Part shown: positions 19,367-27,963 of the stretch, piece by piece
Position numbering within the stretch: position 1 is the stretch's first letter
Layout of the letters: each line of letters opens with the position of its first letter
Notes under the pieces: model-generated
What the model was told of the DNA's origin: nothing
Databases searched by the model: none
The model's input: only the letters and a program-made list of their open reading frames with translations
Assembly (NCBI GenBank): GCA_031265205.1
Contig: JAISCZ010000130.1
Location: 62,001-126,000, forward strand
Reading direction: 5' to 3'
Source: Deltaproteobacteria bacterium
GTDB lineage: Bacteria; Desulfobacterota; Desulfarculia; Adiutricales; Adiutricaceae
DNA length: 64,000 nt
Made by a program: the position numbers and the translations under genes

Positions 19367-19460
19367 CTTGGCGAAAAACGCTTTTCGTGATTCAAAACGT
19401 AAACGCTCGCGCCGCTTTTAGTCCTGGGGGCGCCGCCACGGCGACGGATTTTCACGCCGC

Positions 19461-19476
19461 GTTTCAATTTTGAAAC
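19461..19476. repeat. short palindrome
   Basis: GTTTCAA and TTGAAAC flank two bases, a 16-bp palindrome just upstream of the second terminator. It could be an operator, but no adjacent gene supports this. Confidence 0.3.
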
Positions 19477-19490
19477 AAAAATCCCGCCCA

Positions 19491-19526
19491 GCGGGCCCCC
19501 GGCGACGCCGGGGGCCGCTTTTTTTT
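19491..19526 (+). terminator. second rho-independent terminator
   Basis: A GC stem (GCGGGCCCCCGGC / GCCGGGGGCCGC, one mismatch) with a three-base loop is followed by eight T. It lies 120 bases after the rubrerythrin terminator with no gene between. Confidence 0.7.
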
Positions 19527-20453
19527 ACAATATTTTAACCACCCTCAAAATATTTTTTCGTGTCGCCTAAGCCCCCGCGATCGCTTAATAAATCGGCAAT
19601 GTCGGCCTCTTTTGGCCGCTTTCGGCGCCCGTGGGGCCTTCTTTTTCTCTTGCCTTTTCCGATCCGAGCCTTCTATACTGTCTCCATGATCACTTGTTCG
19701 TATCGCCTGTCAGTCGTTTCCCCCAGGGCCCCGTTAAGCCCTTCCCGCCAGGAAGGCCTCTTGGCCCCGCCAGTTTCAGCGGAAAACTGGACGCCCCGTC
19801 GCCCCTTACCTCTCTCGCCTTTCCCCAAAAGGCTCCGTCGGAGAGAAACAGCCCGAGCCGACCGCTTTTCCTTGCTTTTTTCGTCGGGCATCGGTTAAAG
19901 TTCATTATATGAACATTCGTTCGTAAAAGCTGAGAAAGATCGCCCTCGCGGGGCCGCCCCTTCCTTTGGCTCGCGGCGCCTTTAAGGTTTTCTTCCGCCA
20001 ACTGTTATGAACCCTCGCTTGCCTTTAGATAGATTCTCCCCACGCCGGCGGCGCCCTCAATTCCCTTGAAAGCCCCCCCGAGCGCCCCTTTGGAGATTTC
20101 CGAGCCATCCGGCTCATGGCTTATTTCTGGTTGATCGCGGGTAATCCCTCTTGAATTTCCTCGCGCCCACTTTTCTTCGTAAGCCCTTTTAAGCGAAAGG
20201 GCCGCGCGGGAAAGCGAAATTGAGGGATCCTCCATTTTAATGGTCGCGGCGAGAATCCCCCCCTTAGGGCTTCCCGCCTTTCGCGCCTATCCGCTCTTTT
20301 TTCCTCAAAGAGCCGGGTTGGCCGCCCTTTTACGGTTTCCCCACCGCGCGCGGCGCTCCGGGACTGTTCTAACGGGCCAAAAACGCGAAGCCCTTAAGCT
20401 TTCCGCCGTGGCCCCGTTAAGTCCCCCCGCGGGGCCCCTCGCCACGCCGATTA
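19527..20453. other. gene-poor region
   Basis: Apart from the weak candidate at 20005-20235 (minus) I see no convincing gene here. The DNA is a patchwork of C-rich runs and TTAA motifs. Confidence 0.4.
20005..20235 (-). CDS. hypothetical small protein (weak candidate)
   Basis: This is a possible 76-residue product with an N-terminal amphipathic stretch (ISLSRAALSLKRAYEEKW) followed by a polar, Gly/Ser-rich tail. I do not recognise it. It is more protein-like in composition than the surrounding open frames, which is the only reason for listing it. No clear ribosome binding site precedes the ATG. It could easily be a chance frame. Confidence 0.2.
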   Translation of the reverse strand: MEDPSISLSRAALSLKRAYEEKWARGNSRGITRDQPEISHEPDGSEISKGALGGAFKGIEGAAGVGRIYLKASEGS

Positions 20454-20471
20454 TTTAAACGCCCGTTTAAT
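20454..20471. promoter_or_regulatory. 18-bp palindromic site 1
   Basis: TTTAAACGCCCGTTTAAT matches the pattern ATTAAAC-N4-GTTTAAT with one mismatch. It is the first of four related sites upstream of the effector-binding protein gene. Confidence 0.55.
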
Positions 20472-20609
20472 AGTTGGCTTTTCCCCGGCGCTCCCGCTTT
20501 GAGCCCCGCGCGCCTCCCTTAAGTCTCTTCGCGGCGCGGCGCCCCAGGGAAGTTTCCTTGCAGCGGCGGCCAAGCGCCCGTTTCTAGCGACAATATCGCG
20601 CGCCGCTAA

Positions 20610-20627
20610 ATTAAACGCGCCTTTAAT
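20610..20627. promoter_or_regulatory. 18-bp palindromic site 2
   Basis: ATTAAACGCGCCTTTAAT has the pattern ATTAAAC-N4-GTTTAAT with one mismatch; its AT-rich arms extend the inverted repeat to 24 bp (20607-20630). Confidence 0.55.
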
Positions 20628-20696
20628 TTAGGGCCCACACAAGCCTTTTAGTTTTCTTGGAGCGAAGTTTAAGCGCGAAATTCCGCGCGCCTTCTA

Positions 20697-20714
20697 ATTA
20701 AACCTAGGTTTAAT
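20697..20714. promoter_or_regulatory. 18-bp palindromic site 3
   Basis: ATTAAACCTAGGTTTAAT is a perfect palindrome and the best match to the shared pattern; the symmetry extends to 20 bp (20696-20715). Confidence 0.6.
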
Positions 20715-20789
20715 TTTGACCCAGCGCCTGGGGGTCCACCAGCGCCCCGGAAAGTCGCCTTTTCGCCACGAGCCGCTCTTTCCCCTTTA

Positions 20790-20807
20790 ATTAACGTTCT
20801 ATTTAAT
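20790..20807. promoter_or_regulatory. 18-bp palindromic site 4 (degenerate)
   Basis: ATTAACGTTCTATTTAAT keeps the ATTAA..TTTAAT outer arms and the exact 18-bp length. It lies 93 bases after site 3, close to the 87-base step from site 2 to site 3. Confidence 0.4.
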
Positions 20808-20822
20808 ATTTTTGCCGGCGTA

Positions 20823-20844
20823 TTTGATTCAATAGTGAATCAAA
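20823..20844. promoter_or_regulatory. palindromic operator, second type
   Basis: TTTGATTCA and TGAATCAAA flank four bases (ATAG). The core has the same 7-4-7 architecture as sites 1-4 but a different half-site, TGATTCA. It lies 138 bases before the effector-binding protein start. An imperfect copy (CGACTCT-N4-TGAATCA) is at 22113-22130, upstream of tetR. Confidence 0.55.
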
Positions 20845-20981
20845 CGCGTCTTTACCCGCCCGGGCGCGCGGGACTTCCGCGAGAGCGGCGCCCATGGCCG
20901 CGCTCGGCCCTCGCCTCCCTGGCCAACGCGTTTTTCCGCGCCTTTTGTCCTTTTACCGCTTTCTTGAAATAGGTGACTGGC

Positions 20982-21488
20982 ATGAACCCTCCTATCAAAA
21001 TTGAAGCCATCGAAACCATGCCCCGCAAAAGACTGGTCGGCTACTGCGCGATCTTAAACGACAAAGCGGTCCGCGACTACTACGAGAAGCTGTGGGTCAA
21101 CTTTATCGAGAGGATCCAGAGCGTCCCCTGCCTGGCCGGTCGCGAGCTTTACGGGGTCTGCACCAACCTCCAGCACAACAACTTTTTCGAGTACTGGACC
21201 ACCGTGGAATGCGCCAAAGACGATCCGGTTCCGCCGGACCTCGTCTCCCTGCCCTTGGACGGGGGCATCTACGGAAGCCGCATCGAGCGCCCGGACACCA
21301 ACCTCCCGCTCATGTACAGCCAAAAGGTTTCCACCTGGAACGCCCCCGACGACTACACCCTGGACTGGAGGCTCCCCTTTTTCGAGGTGCACCGCCCCAA
21401 TTTCTTCAAGCGCTCCTCGGTGAAAATCTGCGTCCCCTTGAACTTTTCCCTCAACTCCATCTACCACGGCGTTTACCCGCCTAAGTAG
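20982..21488 (+). CDS. GyrI-like effector-binding domain protein
   Basis: This 168-residue protein reads as a stand-alone AraC-effector-binding/GyrI-like domain. The usual parts are an N-terminal IKIEAIETMPRKRLVGYCAIL strand pair, an internal repeat with a conserved 'GRELYGVCTN' turn, and the C-terminal 'FEVHRPNFF' segment. Such domains bind small cationic or hydrophobic ligands, and stand-alone forms sequester drugs or act in stress responses. ATG at 20982 has AGGTGA upstream; a GTG nine bases earlier is possible. Five palindromes lie in the 530 bases upstream, so it is probably tightly regulated. Ligand unknown. Confidence 0.65.
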   Translation: MNPPIKIEAIETMPRKRLVGYCAILNDKAVRDYYEKLWVNFIERIQSVPCLAGRELYGVCTNLQHNNFFEYWTTVECAKDDPVPPDLVSLPLDGGIYGSRIERPDTNLPLMYSQKVSTWNAPDDYTLDWRLPFFEVHRPNFFKRSSVKICVPLNFSLNSIYHGVYPPK

Positions 21489-22304
21489 AGACCCACTCGC
21501 GGCGTCCTTCCGCCGCGAGCGGCGCGCGGGGCGCGCCTCGCTTCCCCTTTCGCGCCGCGAGGGCCCGGCGCCCCGGGAATCGGTGGAAAGTTTTTTTAAG
21601 GTCGCCGCGCGACTCGCGCCTCCCGACTCGCCCCCTCGTAATTATGGCGCGCGCGCCCCGCGCGCGCCGTTCGCGCGCCTTCCCCCAAAAGACGCGCTTG
21701 CCCCCCTCCGGGCCAGAGGCCGCTTCGCCCCGCGTCGCCTCCCGCCGTAAAGCGACAATAAATAAGAACGACAATTAGTTTTTTAATGCCTATTTTCTTG
21801 CGCGAACGCGAATTAGGGATTATTATAGCCACCAAACCCATAGGCCTTTCGCCTCGCCTGGACCCGCTTTGACATTAGCCAACCCCTCCGCCGGGGAGAC
21901 CTTGTCCTCCAAGAATCCCTCCCGGCCCCTCCCCCCGTTAACTTTTTTTTCGCCTCTTTCCGCCAAATTCAAAGGCCGCGGAGGCCAAAAGGGGCTTTTT
22001 AGGCCGCTTTTGCCCTCCCTCTCCCTTCCAATCGGGCCGTAAATGAGCGATAATAACAATCTAAGAGAGACGCGCGACCGCCCCGACGGGCCGCCTCGCG
22101 GTCGCGACGTTCCGACTCTATTTTGAATCACGCGCCCATCTCCAGAGGGGAACCGCGCTTAATTGAGGCGTTTTTCCCCAGCCGAGGCGTTTCCCCGCCA
22201 GCTTAAGTTTTTTTCCCTAAGAAATTTTGAGCGGGCGCGCTGGCCCTCTCCAAGACGCCCCTTAAATTTGGGGAGCGAAACGCGAGGGGACTTGAGGTCT
22301 ACCC
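21489..22304. other. intergenic region, no gene seen
   Basis: Over 800 bases with no family match in any frame. It contains AT-rich patches around 21755-21830 and 22040-22070 and the half-palindrome TGAATCA at 22124-22130, upstream of tetR. Confidence 0.4.
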
Positions 22305-23168
22305 ATGAGCGAAAAAAAAACCATGGAATTCAACGTCTTTGGACTCTCCCAGTCTCTTCCCATGAGACCCGAGCCATCCAAAACCAAAGACATCATCATG
22401 TTGGAGTCCACCATTCTTTTCGCCAAGCGCGGCTACGAGGCGGTCTCCATCCGCGACATCGCCAGTTCCATTAAAATTAAGCCCTCTTCCCTCTACAACC
22501 ATTTTTCCGGGAAAGAGGCCCTCTTCGACGCCGTCCTCACCCACGCCGAGGACCTTTACCTCCTCTATTTTCGCTACTTGGACGACCGCATCTCCAGGGC
22601 CCGGACCTTCTCCGAGGTGTTGGACCTCATTTTCCTAGAGCCCATCAAGATGAGCAACGATTTTACCTGCTACGCCTTCAGCCTCATCTTAACCGAACAG
22701 TTTCGGGACACCCACTGCTCCAAGATTTTTAACGAGACTTTCCTGGACTACAGCGTCAATTTCATGAAAAACTGGTTTGACCGCTGCGTTGAAAAGGGCC
22801 TGGCCTTTCCCTTCGACACCAAGACCATCGCCACCCTCATCATGCACACGACGCTCATCTGCATCAATCTCAAAGTCCAGGAATACATGGATCACCGCCC
22901 CCCCATCAATTTCGAGGAGCATTTCCAAGACTTGAAGCGCCTCGTTCTGAGCGTGGCCAACGTCAAAAACGACGGCGAAACCGATACCTCCTCCCCGCCC
23001 CTCCTCAAGATAGGCTTCCCCGACGATCCCTTTCCCGCCGCCGAGGAGACGGAGAGGGAGCCGGAGAGGGATACGGACTCTCTCTTAAGCGTCCGCGAAG
23101 ACCCCCGCCTCCCCAAGCCCAGCGCCACGCCCCGCCGCCGGCCCGGAAAACCCGATCCCCCCCGTTAA
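22305..23168 (+). CDS. TetR/AcrR-family transcriptional regulator
   Basis: The 287-residue product has a TetR DNA-binding domain at about residues 24-75: TILFAKRGYEAVSIRDIASSIKIKPSSLYNHFSGKEALFDAV, of which the SLYNHFSGKEAL helix is the recognition part. The rest is an alpha-helical ligand-binding domain, followed by a ~45-residue acidic, Pro/Arg-rich tail not usual for the family. GAGG precedes the ATG by seven bases. TetR proteins bind 15-20-bp palindromes, so the sites at 20454-20844 are candidate targets; this is inference. Confidence 0.9.
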   Translation: MSEKKTMEFNVFGLSQSLPMRPEPSKTKDIIMLESTILFAKRGYEAVSIRDIASSIKIKPSSLYNHFSGKEALFDAVLTHAEDLYLLYFRYLDDRISRARTFSEVLDLIFLEPIKMSNDFTCYAFSLILTEQFRDTHCSKIFNETFLDYSVNFMKNWFDRCVEKGLAFPFDTKTIATLIMHTTLICINLKVQEYMDHRPPINFEEHFQDLKRLVLSVANVKNDGETDTSSPPLLKIGFPDDPFPAAEETEREPERDTDSLLSVREDPRLPKPSATPRRRPGKPDPPR

Positions 23169-23448
23169 ACCCCGCCCTCGCCACGCCTTGCCCCACCAAA
23201 ATCCGCGCCTTCCCCGCTAACGCGCGGGGCCTCCGCCCGCTTTCCCCCGCGCCTCCGGGAGCCTTCCGCGCCTCCGCGCCGCCGGCGCGCCGCTTCTTTC
23301 CTTGCGCGGAGGCATAATTAATCCTATTATGTTCCAATTTAACCCCAAGGGCCCGGCCCCAAGCGCGCGCCGCGCCGCCCGCCCTTCCCCCCCCCCAACG
23401 CTTTTAACTTTTCGCGAAAGAGGAAACTTCACTTTAAGGATTTTAGCC

Positions 23449-24657
23449 ATGGCCGAGGATCTCTTTGATTTTCAGCGGATGAACCGCCTCCCCCCCTACG
23501 TTTTCGCCACGGTCAACGAATTTAAGATGGCCGCGCGGCGAGCCGGCGCCGATATCGTCGACTTAGGCATGGGCAACCCCGATTTGGGGACCCCGCCCCA
23601 CATCGTCGCCAAACTGGTCGAGGCCGCGGCTAAAGACACCAATCACCGCTACTCCGCGTCCCGGGGCATAACCAAGCTCCGCCACGCCATCGCGGGCTGG
23701 TACAAAAGGCGCTTCGACGTGGATTTGGATCCCGACTCCGAGACCGTGGTCACCATGGGCGCCAAGGAGGGCTTGGCTCACCTGACCCTGGCGACCATCA
23801 CCCCCGGGGAGGTCGTCTTGGCCCCGGATCCCACCTATCCCATCCACGCCTACGCGGCCATCATCGCCGGCGGCGATCTCCGCAGCGTCCCCATCGGGCC
23901 CGACAGGGATTTTTTCGCCGACCTGCAAATCGCCGTCCGCCAGACCTGGCCCCGACCGCGGATGCTGGTCATCTCTTTTCCGCACAACCCCACCGGGGCC
24001 GTGGTGGATTTGCCCTTCTTCGAAAAGCTCGTCGACTTCTGCCGCGCGGAAAGAATCCTCATCGTCCATGACCTGGCGTACGCCGATCTCTGTTTTGACG
24101 GCTACCGGGCCCCCAGTATCCTCGAAGTCAAAGGCGCGACCGATATCGCCGTGGAGGCCTTTTCCCTCTCCAAGAGCTATAGCATGGCCGGCTGGCGGGT
24201 GGGTTTTATCTGCGGCAACGCCAAAATGGTCGGGGCCCTTACCCGCGTCAAGTCCTACCTCGACTATGGGGCCTTCCAGCCCATCCAAATCGCGGCCATC
24301 ATCGCCTTAAACGGTCCCCAGGACTGCGTCGAGGAGATTCGCGGGATCTACCGCGAAAGGCGCGACGCCTTGGTCGACGGCCTCCAAAAGGCCGGCTGGC
24401 CGGTGACGGCCCCCAAGGGGACCATGTTTCTGTGGGCGCGGATCCCCGAGGAGTTCCAGGAAATGGGCTCGGTCGAATTCGCGAAAACCCTTATCGCGGA
24501 GGCCAAAGTGGCCGTCTCCCCGGGCTTGGGCTTTGGGTCCGGCGGCGAGGGCTTCGTGCGTTTCGCCCTGGTGGAAAACGTCCAGCGCGTCAAACAGGCC
24601 ACCCGAGGCGTCAAACGCGCCTTAAACGCCGCCGTCAAACGCCGGGCCGTGGGCTGA
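23449..24657 (+). CDS. alaC: alanine transaminase, AlaC type (class I PLP)
   Basis: This 402-residue aminotransferase closely follows E. coli AlaC in segment order: [81 protein letters not shown] and the PLP-lysine motif [15 protein letters not shown]. It interconverts pyruvate and glutamate with alanine and 2-oxoglutarate. I chose ATG at 23449 (AAGGA eight bases upstream); the frame is open further upstream, but that part is Pro/Arg-rich and not conserved. It is a free-standing gene. Confidence 0.88.
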   Translation: MAEDLFDFQRMNRLPPYVFATVNEFKMAARRAGADIVDLGMGNPDLGTPPHIVAKLVEAAAKDTNHRYSASRGITKLRHAIAGWYKRRFDVDLDPDSETVVTMGAKEGLAHLTLATITPGEVVLAPDPTYPIHAYAAIIAGGDLRSVPIGPDRDFFADLQIAVRQTWPRPRMLVISFPHNPTGAVVDLPFFEKLVDFCRAERILIVHDLAYADLCFDGYRAPSILEVKGATDIAVEAFSLSKSYSMAGWRVGFICGNAKMVGALTRVKSYLDYGAFQPIQIAAIIALNGPQDCVEEIRGIYRERRDALVDGLQKAGWPVTAPKGTMFLWARIPEEFQEMGSVEFAKTLIAEAKVAVSPGLGFGSGGEGFVRFALVENVQRVKQATRGVKRALNAAVKRRAVG

Positions 24658-24849
24658 GGCGCGTCATTGAGCGGAGCCCGCCAATGGCTATGGGAAACGG
24701 TTATCCGGTCCCACGCGGAAAAGCGCGTCGACAGAGCCTAGCGCTTACGGTAAAATACTTTAGCGAAGGATTGGCGCCGCCCGGGAGCGCGCCTCCCTCT
24801 CCCGTAGCCCGTTCGCGGGCGACCCGCGACACGAAAGGCGGCGTCCCAC

Positions 24850-25464
24850 GTGGAACACAGACATCTTAACCTGACGGAAGAAACGGCTTTCTGTCCTCCG
24901 GCGATCGATGACATAATTTCCCGAGGCGCGTGGCGGGACTGGGTCGACTTGCGCGAAGCGATCCGTAAAGATAGATCGTTACTCGCCGATGTCGAGCGCA
25001 TATGCGAAAACTATTTGGCGACTTCCCCCCCATGCCCTCAGCGCTATTTTTTTTGGTATAACTTTGTCCAAAAACGAAAATTGCTTACTGATTGGGATGT
25101 CCCGCTGTCCTCTTTCCGCGGGTCGCGCTCAATTCCCAAAACAACTCTCATTGATGGCGTGACAGCCGCTCTCAACGCCAAACGACAAGCGTCTCGAGCC
25201 ACTAGCCTCGACGCCGCCGACACAAGCCAACGTCTCTCGGAAATTATAGGTCAGCCTCAATCCGCTCTCCGTCAATCGGCGATCGCCGCTATCATTTCCC
25301 GAGGATCGTTACAGGCCTGGCGCGACTTACGCGACGCGCTCTGGAAAGACAAATCGCTACTCGACGATATCGAGCTTATCTGCGCGCGAAATTTCGACAC
25401 TCCCAACCCAGGGCGTTATCATTTTTGGAATTACTATGCCAAAACCCGTAAAGCCTCTTCCTGA
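24850..25464 (+). CDS. putative antitoxin: fused tandem duplicate with toxin remnant
   Basis: This 204-residue ORF (GTG start) has two copies of an unrecognised ~58-residue domain, IISRGAWRDWVDLREAIRKD… at ~22-80 and IISRGSLQAWRDLRDALWKD… at ~146-203, both ending in a [YN]F/YY…K-x-RK motif. Between them, residues ~80-140 resemble the N-terminus of the following toxin: LLTDWDVPLSS and TTLIDGVTAALNAKRQAS align with the toxin's PLPDWEDLLSA and TTLVGGTAAAIHAKRHVS. The ORF therefore looks like antitoxin, eroded toxin fragment, antitoxin. Its stop overlaps the toxin start by 29 bases, as in coupled toxin-antitoxin pairs. The antitoxin role is inferred from position. Confidence 0.6.
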   Translation: MEHRHLNLTEETAFCPPAIDDIISRGAWRDWVDLREAIRKDRSLLADVERICENYLATSPPCPQRYFFWYNFVQKRKLLTDWDVPLSSFRGSRSIPKTTLIDGVTAALNAKRQASRATSLDAADTSQRLSEIIGQPQSALRQSAIAAIISRGSLQAWRDLRDALWKDKSLLDDIELICARNFDTPNPGRYHFWNYYAKTRKASS

Positions 25465-26227
25465 TTGGGAGGATTTGCTGTCAGCGGCCTGCGGGTTACA
25501 ATCTATTGTTCCGGGGACCACGCTAGTTGGAGGAACGGCGGCGGCTATCCACGCCAAACGCCACGTGTCAAATGACGCGGATCACGTCATGACCGATTTA
25601 CGTCGTAACTTCAACGAAATCCTCCATCAACTTGAATCCGCGGTCGGCTGGAAAACGAAGCGCCCCGTCGCTCCGGTCATGGTTCTCGGTAGTCTAGACG
25701 GGATAGAGACTGGCGTGAGGCGGCTAATCAGGTCCGAGCCATTGGAGACGGTAGACATCGACTTTCGCGGCGAGAAACTTACCGTGCCTACGGAAGCGGA
25801 AATCTTGCGGATAAAAGCCTTTCTCATCCTCAAGCGTAACGCTACTAGGGATTACTTAGATTTCACCGCGCTCGCTGACCATATGGGCGCCGTTAAATCC
25901 AATGAAGCTTTACGTAAATTCGATAAGCTGTATCCGCAAGAAAGCGGTGAATCCGCCTTGCAGCAACTCATGGCCCAGACCTCGTACCCACTTCCCCACG
26001 ATCTGGCCGAAACCGATCTTTCCACGTATAAAAACCTCGCGCCCAGATGGCAAAACTGGAAAAATGTCATGGAAACGCTCATGCGGCTGGCGGTAGACAT
26101 TTTCGATCTCGCGCCCGCGCCAGCGCCGCCCCCCCAAGTCCGCCCAAGCCCAGTTTCTAAGGCGAGCGGCCCGGAGGATCGCCGCGACTCGCGAGCCCGC
26201 GCGGCTCCAAAAATTAAGGTCCCTTGA
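25436..26227 (+). CDS. AbiEii/DUF1814-like nucleotidyltransferase toxin
   Basis: The 263-residue protein carries a polymerase-beta-type nucleotidyltransferase motif: LVGGTAAAIHAKR at ~31-43 and SNDADHVMTDL at ~45-55 (GGT, then DxD). Further on are ILRIKAFLILKRNATRDYLDFTAL (~118-141), matching the Lys/Arg and RDYxD elements of AbiEii-like toxins. The last 45 residues are Pro/Ala-rich and basic. Toxins of this class transfer nucleotides to tRNA or other targets and give abortive phage defence. Two homologs occur at 62974-63687 and 63691-64000. Confidence 0.72.
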   Translation: MPKPVKPLPDWEDLLSAACGLQSIVPGTTLVGGTAAAIHAKRHVSNDADHVMTDLRRNFNEILHQLESAVGWKTKRPVAPVMVLGSLDGIETGVRRLIRSEPLETVDIDFRGEKLTVPTEAEILRIKAFLILKRNATRDYLDFTALADHMGAVKSNEALRKFDKLYPQESGESALQQLMAQTSYPLPHDLAETDLSTYKNLAPRWQNWKNVMETLMRLAVDIFDLAPAPAPPPQVRPSPVSKASGPEDRRDSRARAAPKIKVP

Positions 26228-26266
26228 AAGCGGAGGCCCGCGCCATGTCGCGCGGGCCTCCGCTTT
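26227..26266. terminator. bidirectional hairpin terminator
   Basis: Perfect 16-bp arms (AAAGCGGAGGCCCGCG with CGCGGGCCTCCGCTTT) flank an eight-base loop between two convergent genes. The T tract is short on both sides. Confidence 0.65.
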
Positions 26267-26292
26267 GTTCATGAGGGGAACGCGCGCGAATT

Positions 26293-27900
26293 TTAACCCG
26301 CCGCGGCGGCGATCTCCATGGAACTCGCGCCACGGTACTCGTTAAGCTTGTTTCTCAGGGTCCGAACGCTGATCCCTAAAAGCTTGGCGGCCATTTTACG
26401 GTTGCCTGAGGTTTCGCGCAAGGTCCTTCCGATGAGACGCTTTTCCATCTCGTCAATGGTCATGAGCGGCATGCCCGTTCCCGCCCCCGCCGGGGGATCC
26501 TCCGCGAGCGCGATCGGGTCGCCCGCGCTCTCGTCGTCGTCCGGGGCGGCCTTCAGCGCCGGATCCAAGGGCGGGTTAGGCGCGGGGGACGCGCCCGCCG
26601 CGGCAAAGCCTTCCGGGACGGCGAGGGCGATCCGCGCGGCCGCGGCGGGTTGGGCGGGTTGGGCGTTTTGAGCGTTCTTCTCGTTTTTGTCGTTTTTGTC
26701 GTTTTTGTCGTTTTTCTCCAGGGCGCTCAAAAAACCCTTCTCGTCCATGAAAATGTCCTGGGCCTCAATGACGGACCCCATGGTCATTAAAGTGGCGCGG
26801 GCGACGGCGTTTTCAAGCTCGCGGACGTTGCCGGGCCAGTCGCTGGACATGAGCGCGTCCATGGCTTCCGGCGCGACGCGGGGGATAGGGAGGCCGTTTA
26901 AGGCGGCGTGCTTTTCCGCGAAATATTCCGCGAGGGGGACGATGTCCTCTTTCCGCTCCCTTAAAGCCGGGATAAAAAAGGGCATGACGTTCAGTCGGTA
27001 GTAGAGGTCCTGGCGGAATTTCCCCTCCTCGACCCAATCCATAAGCCTACGGTTAGTGGTGGCGATAACCCGCGCGTCGATCTTGTGCGGGCCTTTGCCG
27101 CCCACGGGGTCAATCTCCCCTTCCTGCAGGGCGCGCAGGAGTTTGGCCTGCAGCGCGATATCCATTTCGCTAATCTCGTCCAAAAGGATAGTGCCGCCCG
27201 AGGCCAGGTCAAATTTGCCGGGCTTGCGGTTTAAGGCCCCGGTAAAAGCGCCCTTTTCGTGGCCGAAGAGTTCGCTTTCCAAAAGGCTCTCGGGAAGCCC
27301 CGCGCAGTTGATGGCCACGAAAGGCCCGTCGCGGCGGACGGAGTTTTCGTGGATAAAACGCGCGAGCAATTCTTTGCCGGTCCCGCTCTCCCCTTGGAGC
27401 AAGACCGTCGCGCTGGAACCGGCGAGGCGCCGCGCGAGAGCCAGCAGCCTTTCCATGACGGGGCTCTGGCTGATTATCGGACGCCGCGCGGGCTCGGACG
27501 CCGGCGAGGCCGCTGGAGCGGGCGCCGATTCTTCCCCCGCGCTAAAGACGCGGTTCACCGCCTCTTCCACCACTCCGGCGGGAAAAGGCTTCAAGAGGAA
27601 ATCCCAGGCCCCCTCGCGCATGGCCCCCACGGCCTCTTCCACCCCGCCGCCCTGGGACATGGCGATAATGGGGGTCTCGGGCCGAGCCTGGAGGGCCTTG
27701 CGCACGAAGAGCGGCCCGGAGAGCTTGGGGAGCCTTAAGTCGCACAGGACCAGGTCAAACTTTTGGCTTTGGGCCTTGGCCAAGGCCTCCTCGCCGTCTT
27801 CCGCCAGCTCCACGGCGTGACCCAAGCGGGTCAGGGCCGTAAAAAGGGCCGAGCGCATGTTTCTTTCGCCGTCGGCGACTAGGATATATTTCGCCCTCAT
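26293..27900 (-). CDS. sigma-54-dependent response regulator (NtrC/FlrC class)
   Basis: The 535-residue product has an N-terminal receiver with Asp10, the phospho-acceptor Asp54 (CDLRLP), Ser82 and Lys104. It then has a sigma-54 AAA+ domain with Walker A GESGTGKE, the GAFTGA loop that contacts sigma-54, and Walker B GGTILLDEI. A KNDKNDKNEKN repeat and Pro/Ala linker follow, then a Fis-type HTH (NRKMAAKLLGISVRTLRNKL) at the end. The second acid of the receiver pocket is Gly11 (ADGE where DD or DE is usual), so Mg2+ binding may be weakened. It follows the kinase gene and is divergent from flgF, which has a sigma-54 promoter. Confidence 0.92.
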   Translation of the reverse strand: MRAKYILVADGERNMRSALFTALTRLGHAVELAEDGEEALAKAQSQKFDLVLCDLRLPKLSGPLFVRKALQARPETPIIAMSQGGGVEEAVGAMREGAWDFLLKPFPAGVVEEAVNRVFSAGEESAPAPAASPASEPARRPIISQSPVMERLLALARRLAGSSATVLLQGESGTGKELLARFIHENSVRRDGPFVAINCAGLPESLLESELFGHEKGAFTGALNRKPGKFDLASGGTILLDEISEMDIALQAKLLRALQEGEIDPVGGKGPHKIDARVIATTNRRLMDWVEEGKFRQDLYYRLNVMPFFIPALRERKEDIVPLAEYFAEKHAALNGLPIPRVAPEAMDALMSSDWPGNVRELENAVARATLMTMGSVIEAQDIFMDEKGFLSALEKNDKNDKNDKNEKNAQNAQPAQPAAAARIALAVPEGFAAAGASPAPNPPLDPALKAAPDDDESAGDPIALAEDPPAGAGTGMPLMTIDEMEKRLIGRTLRETSGNRKMAAKLLGISVRTLRNKLNEYRGASSMEIAAAAG

Positions 27901-27963
27901 TTTAAATTTCCTCGCTCTTCGTAAAAAAGGAAAGGCGCGCCTCTATTGGCCCCCCAGGGCCCC

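Noticed and set aside
20973-20981. GTG at 20973 as start of the effector-binding protein
   Set aside because: ATG at 20982 has AGGTGA at a proper distance, and the three extra residues are not conserved-looking.
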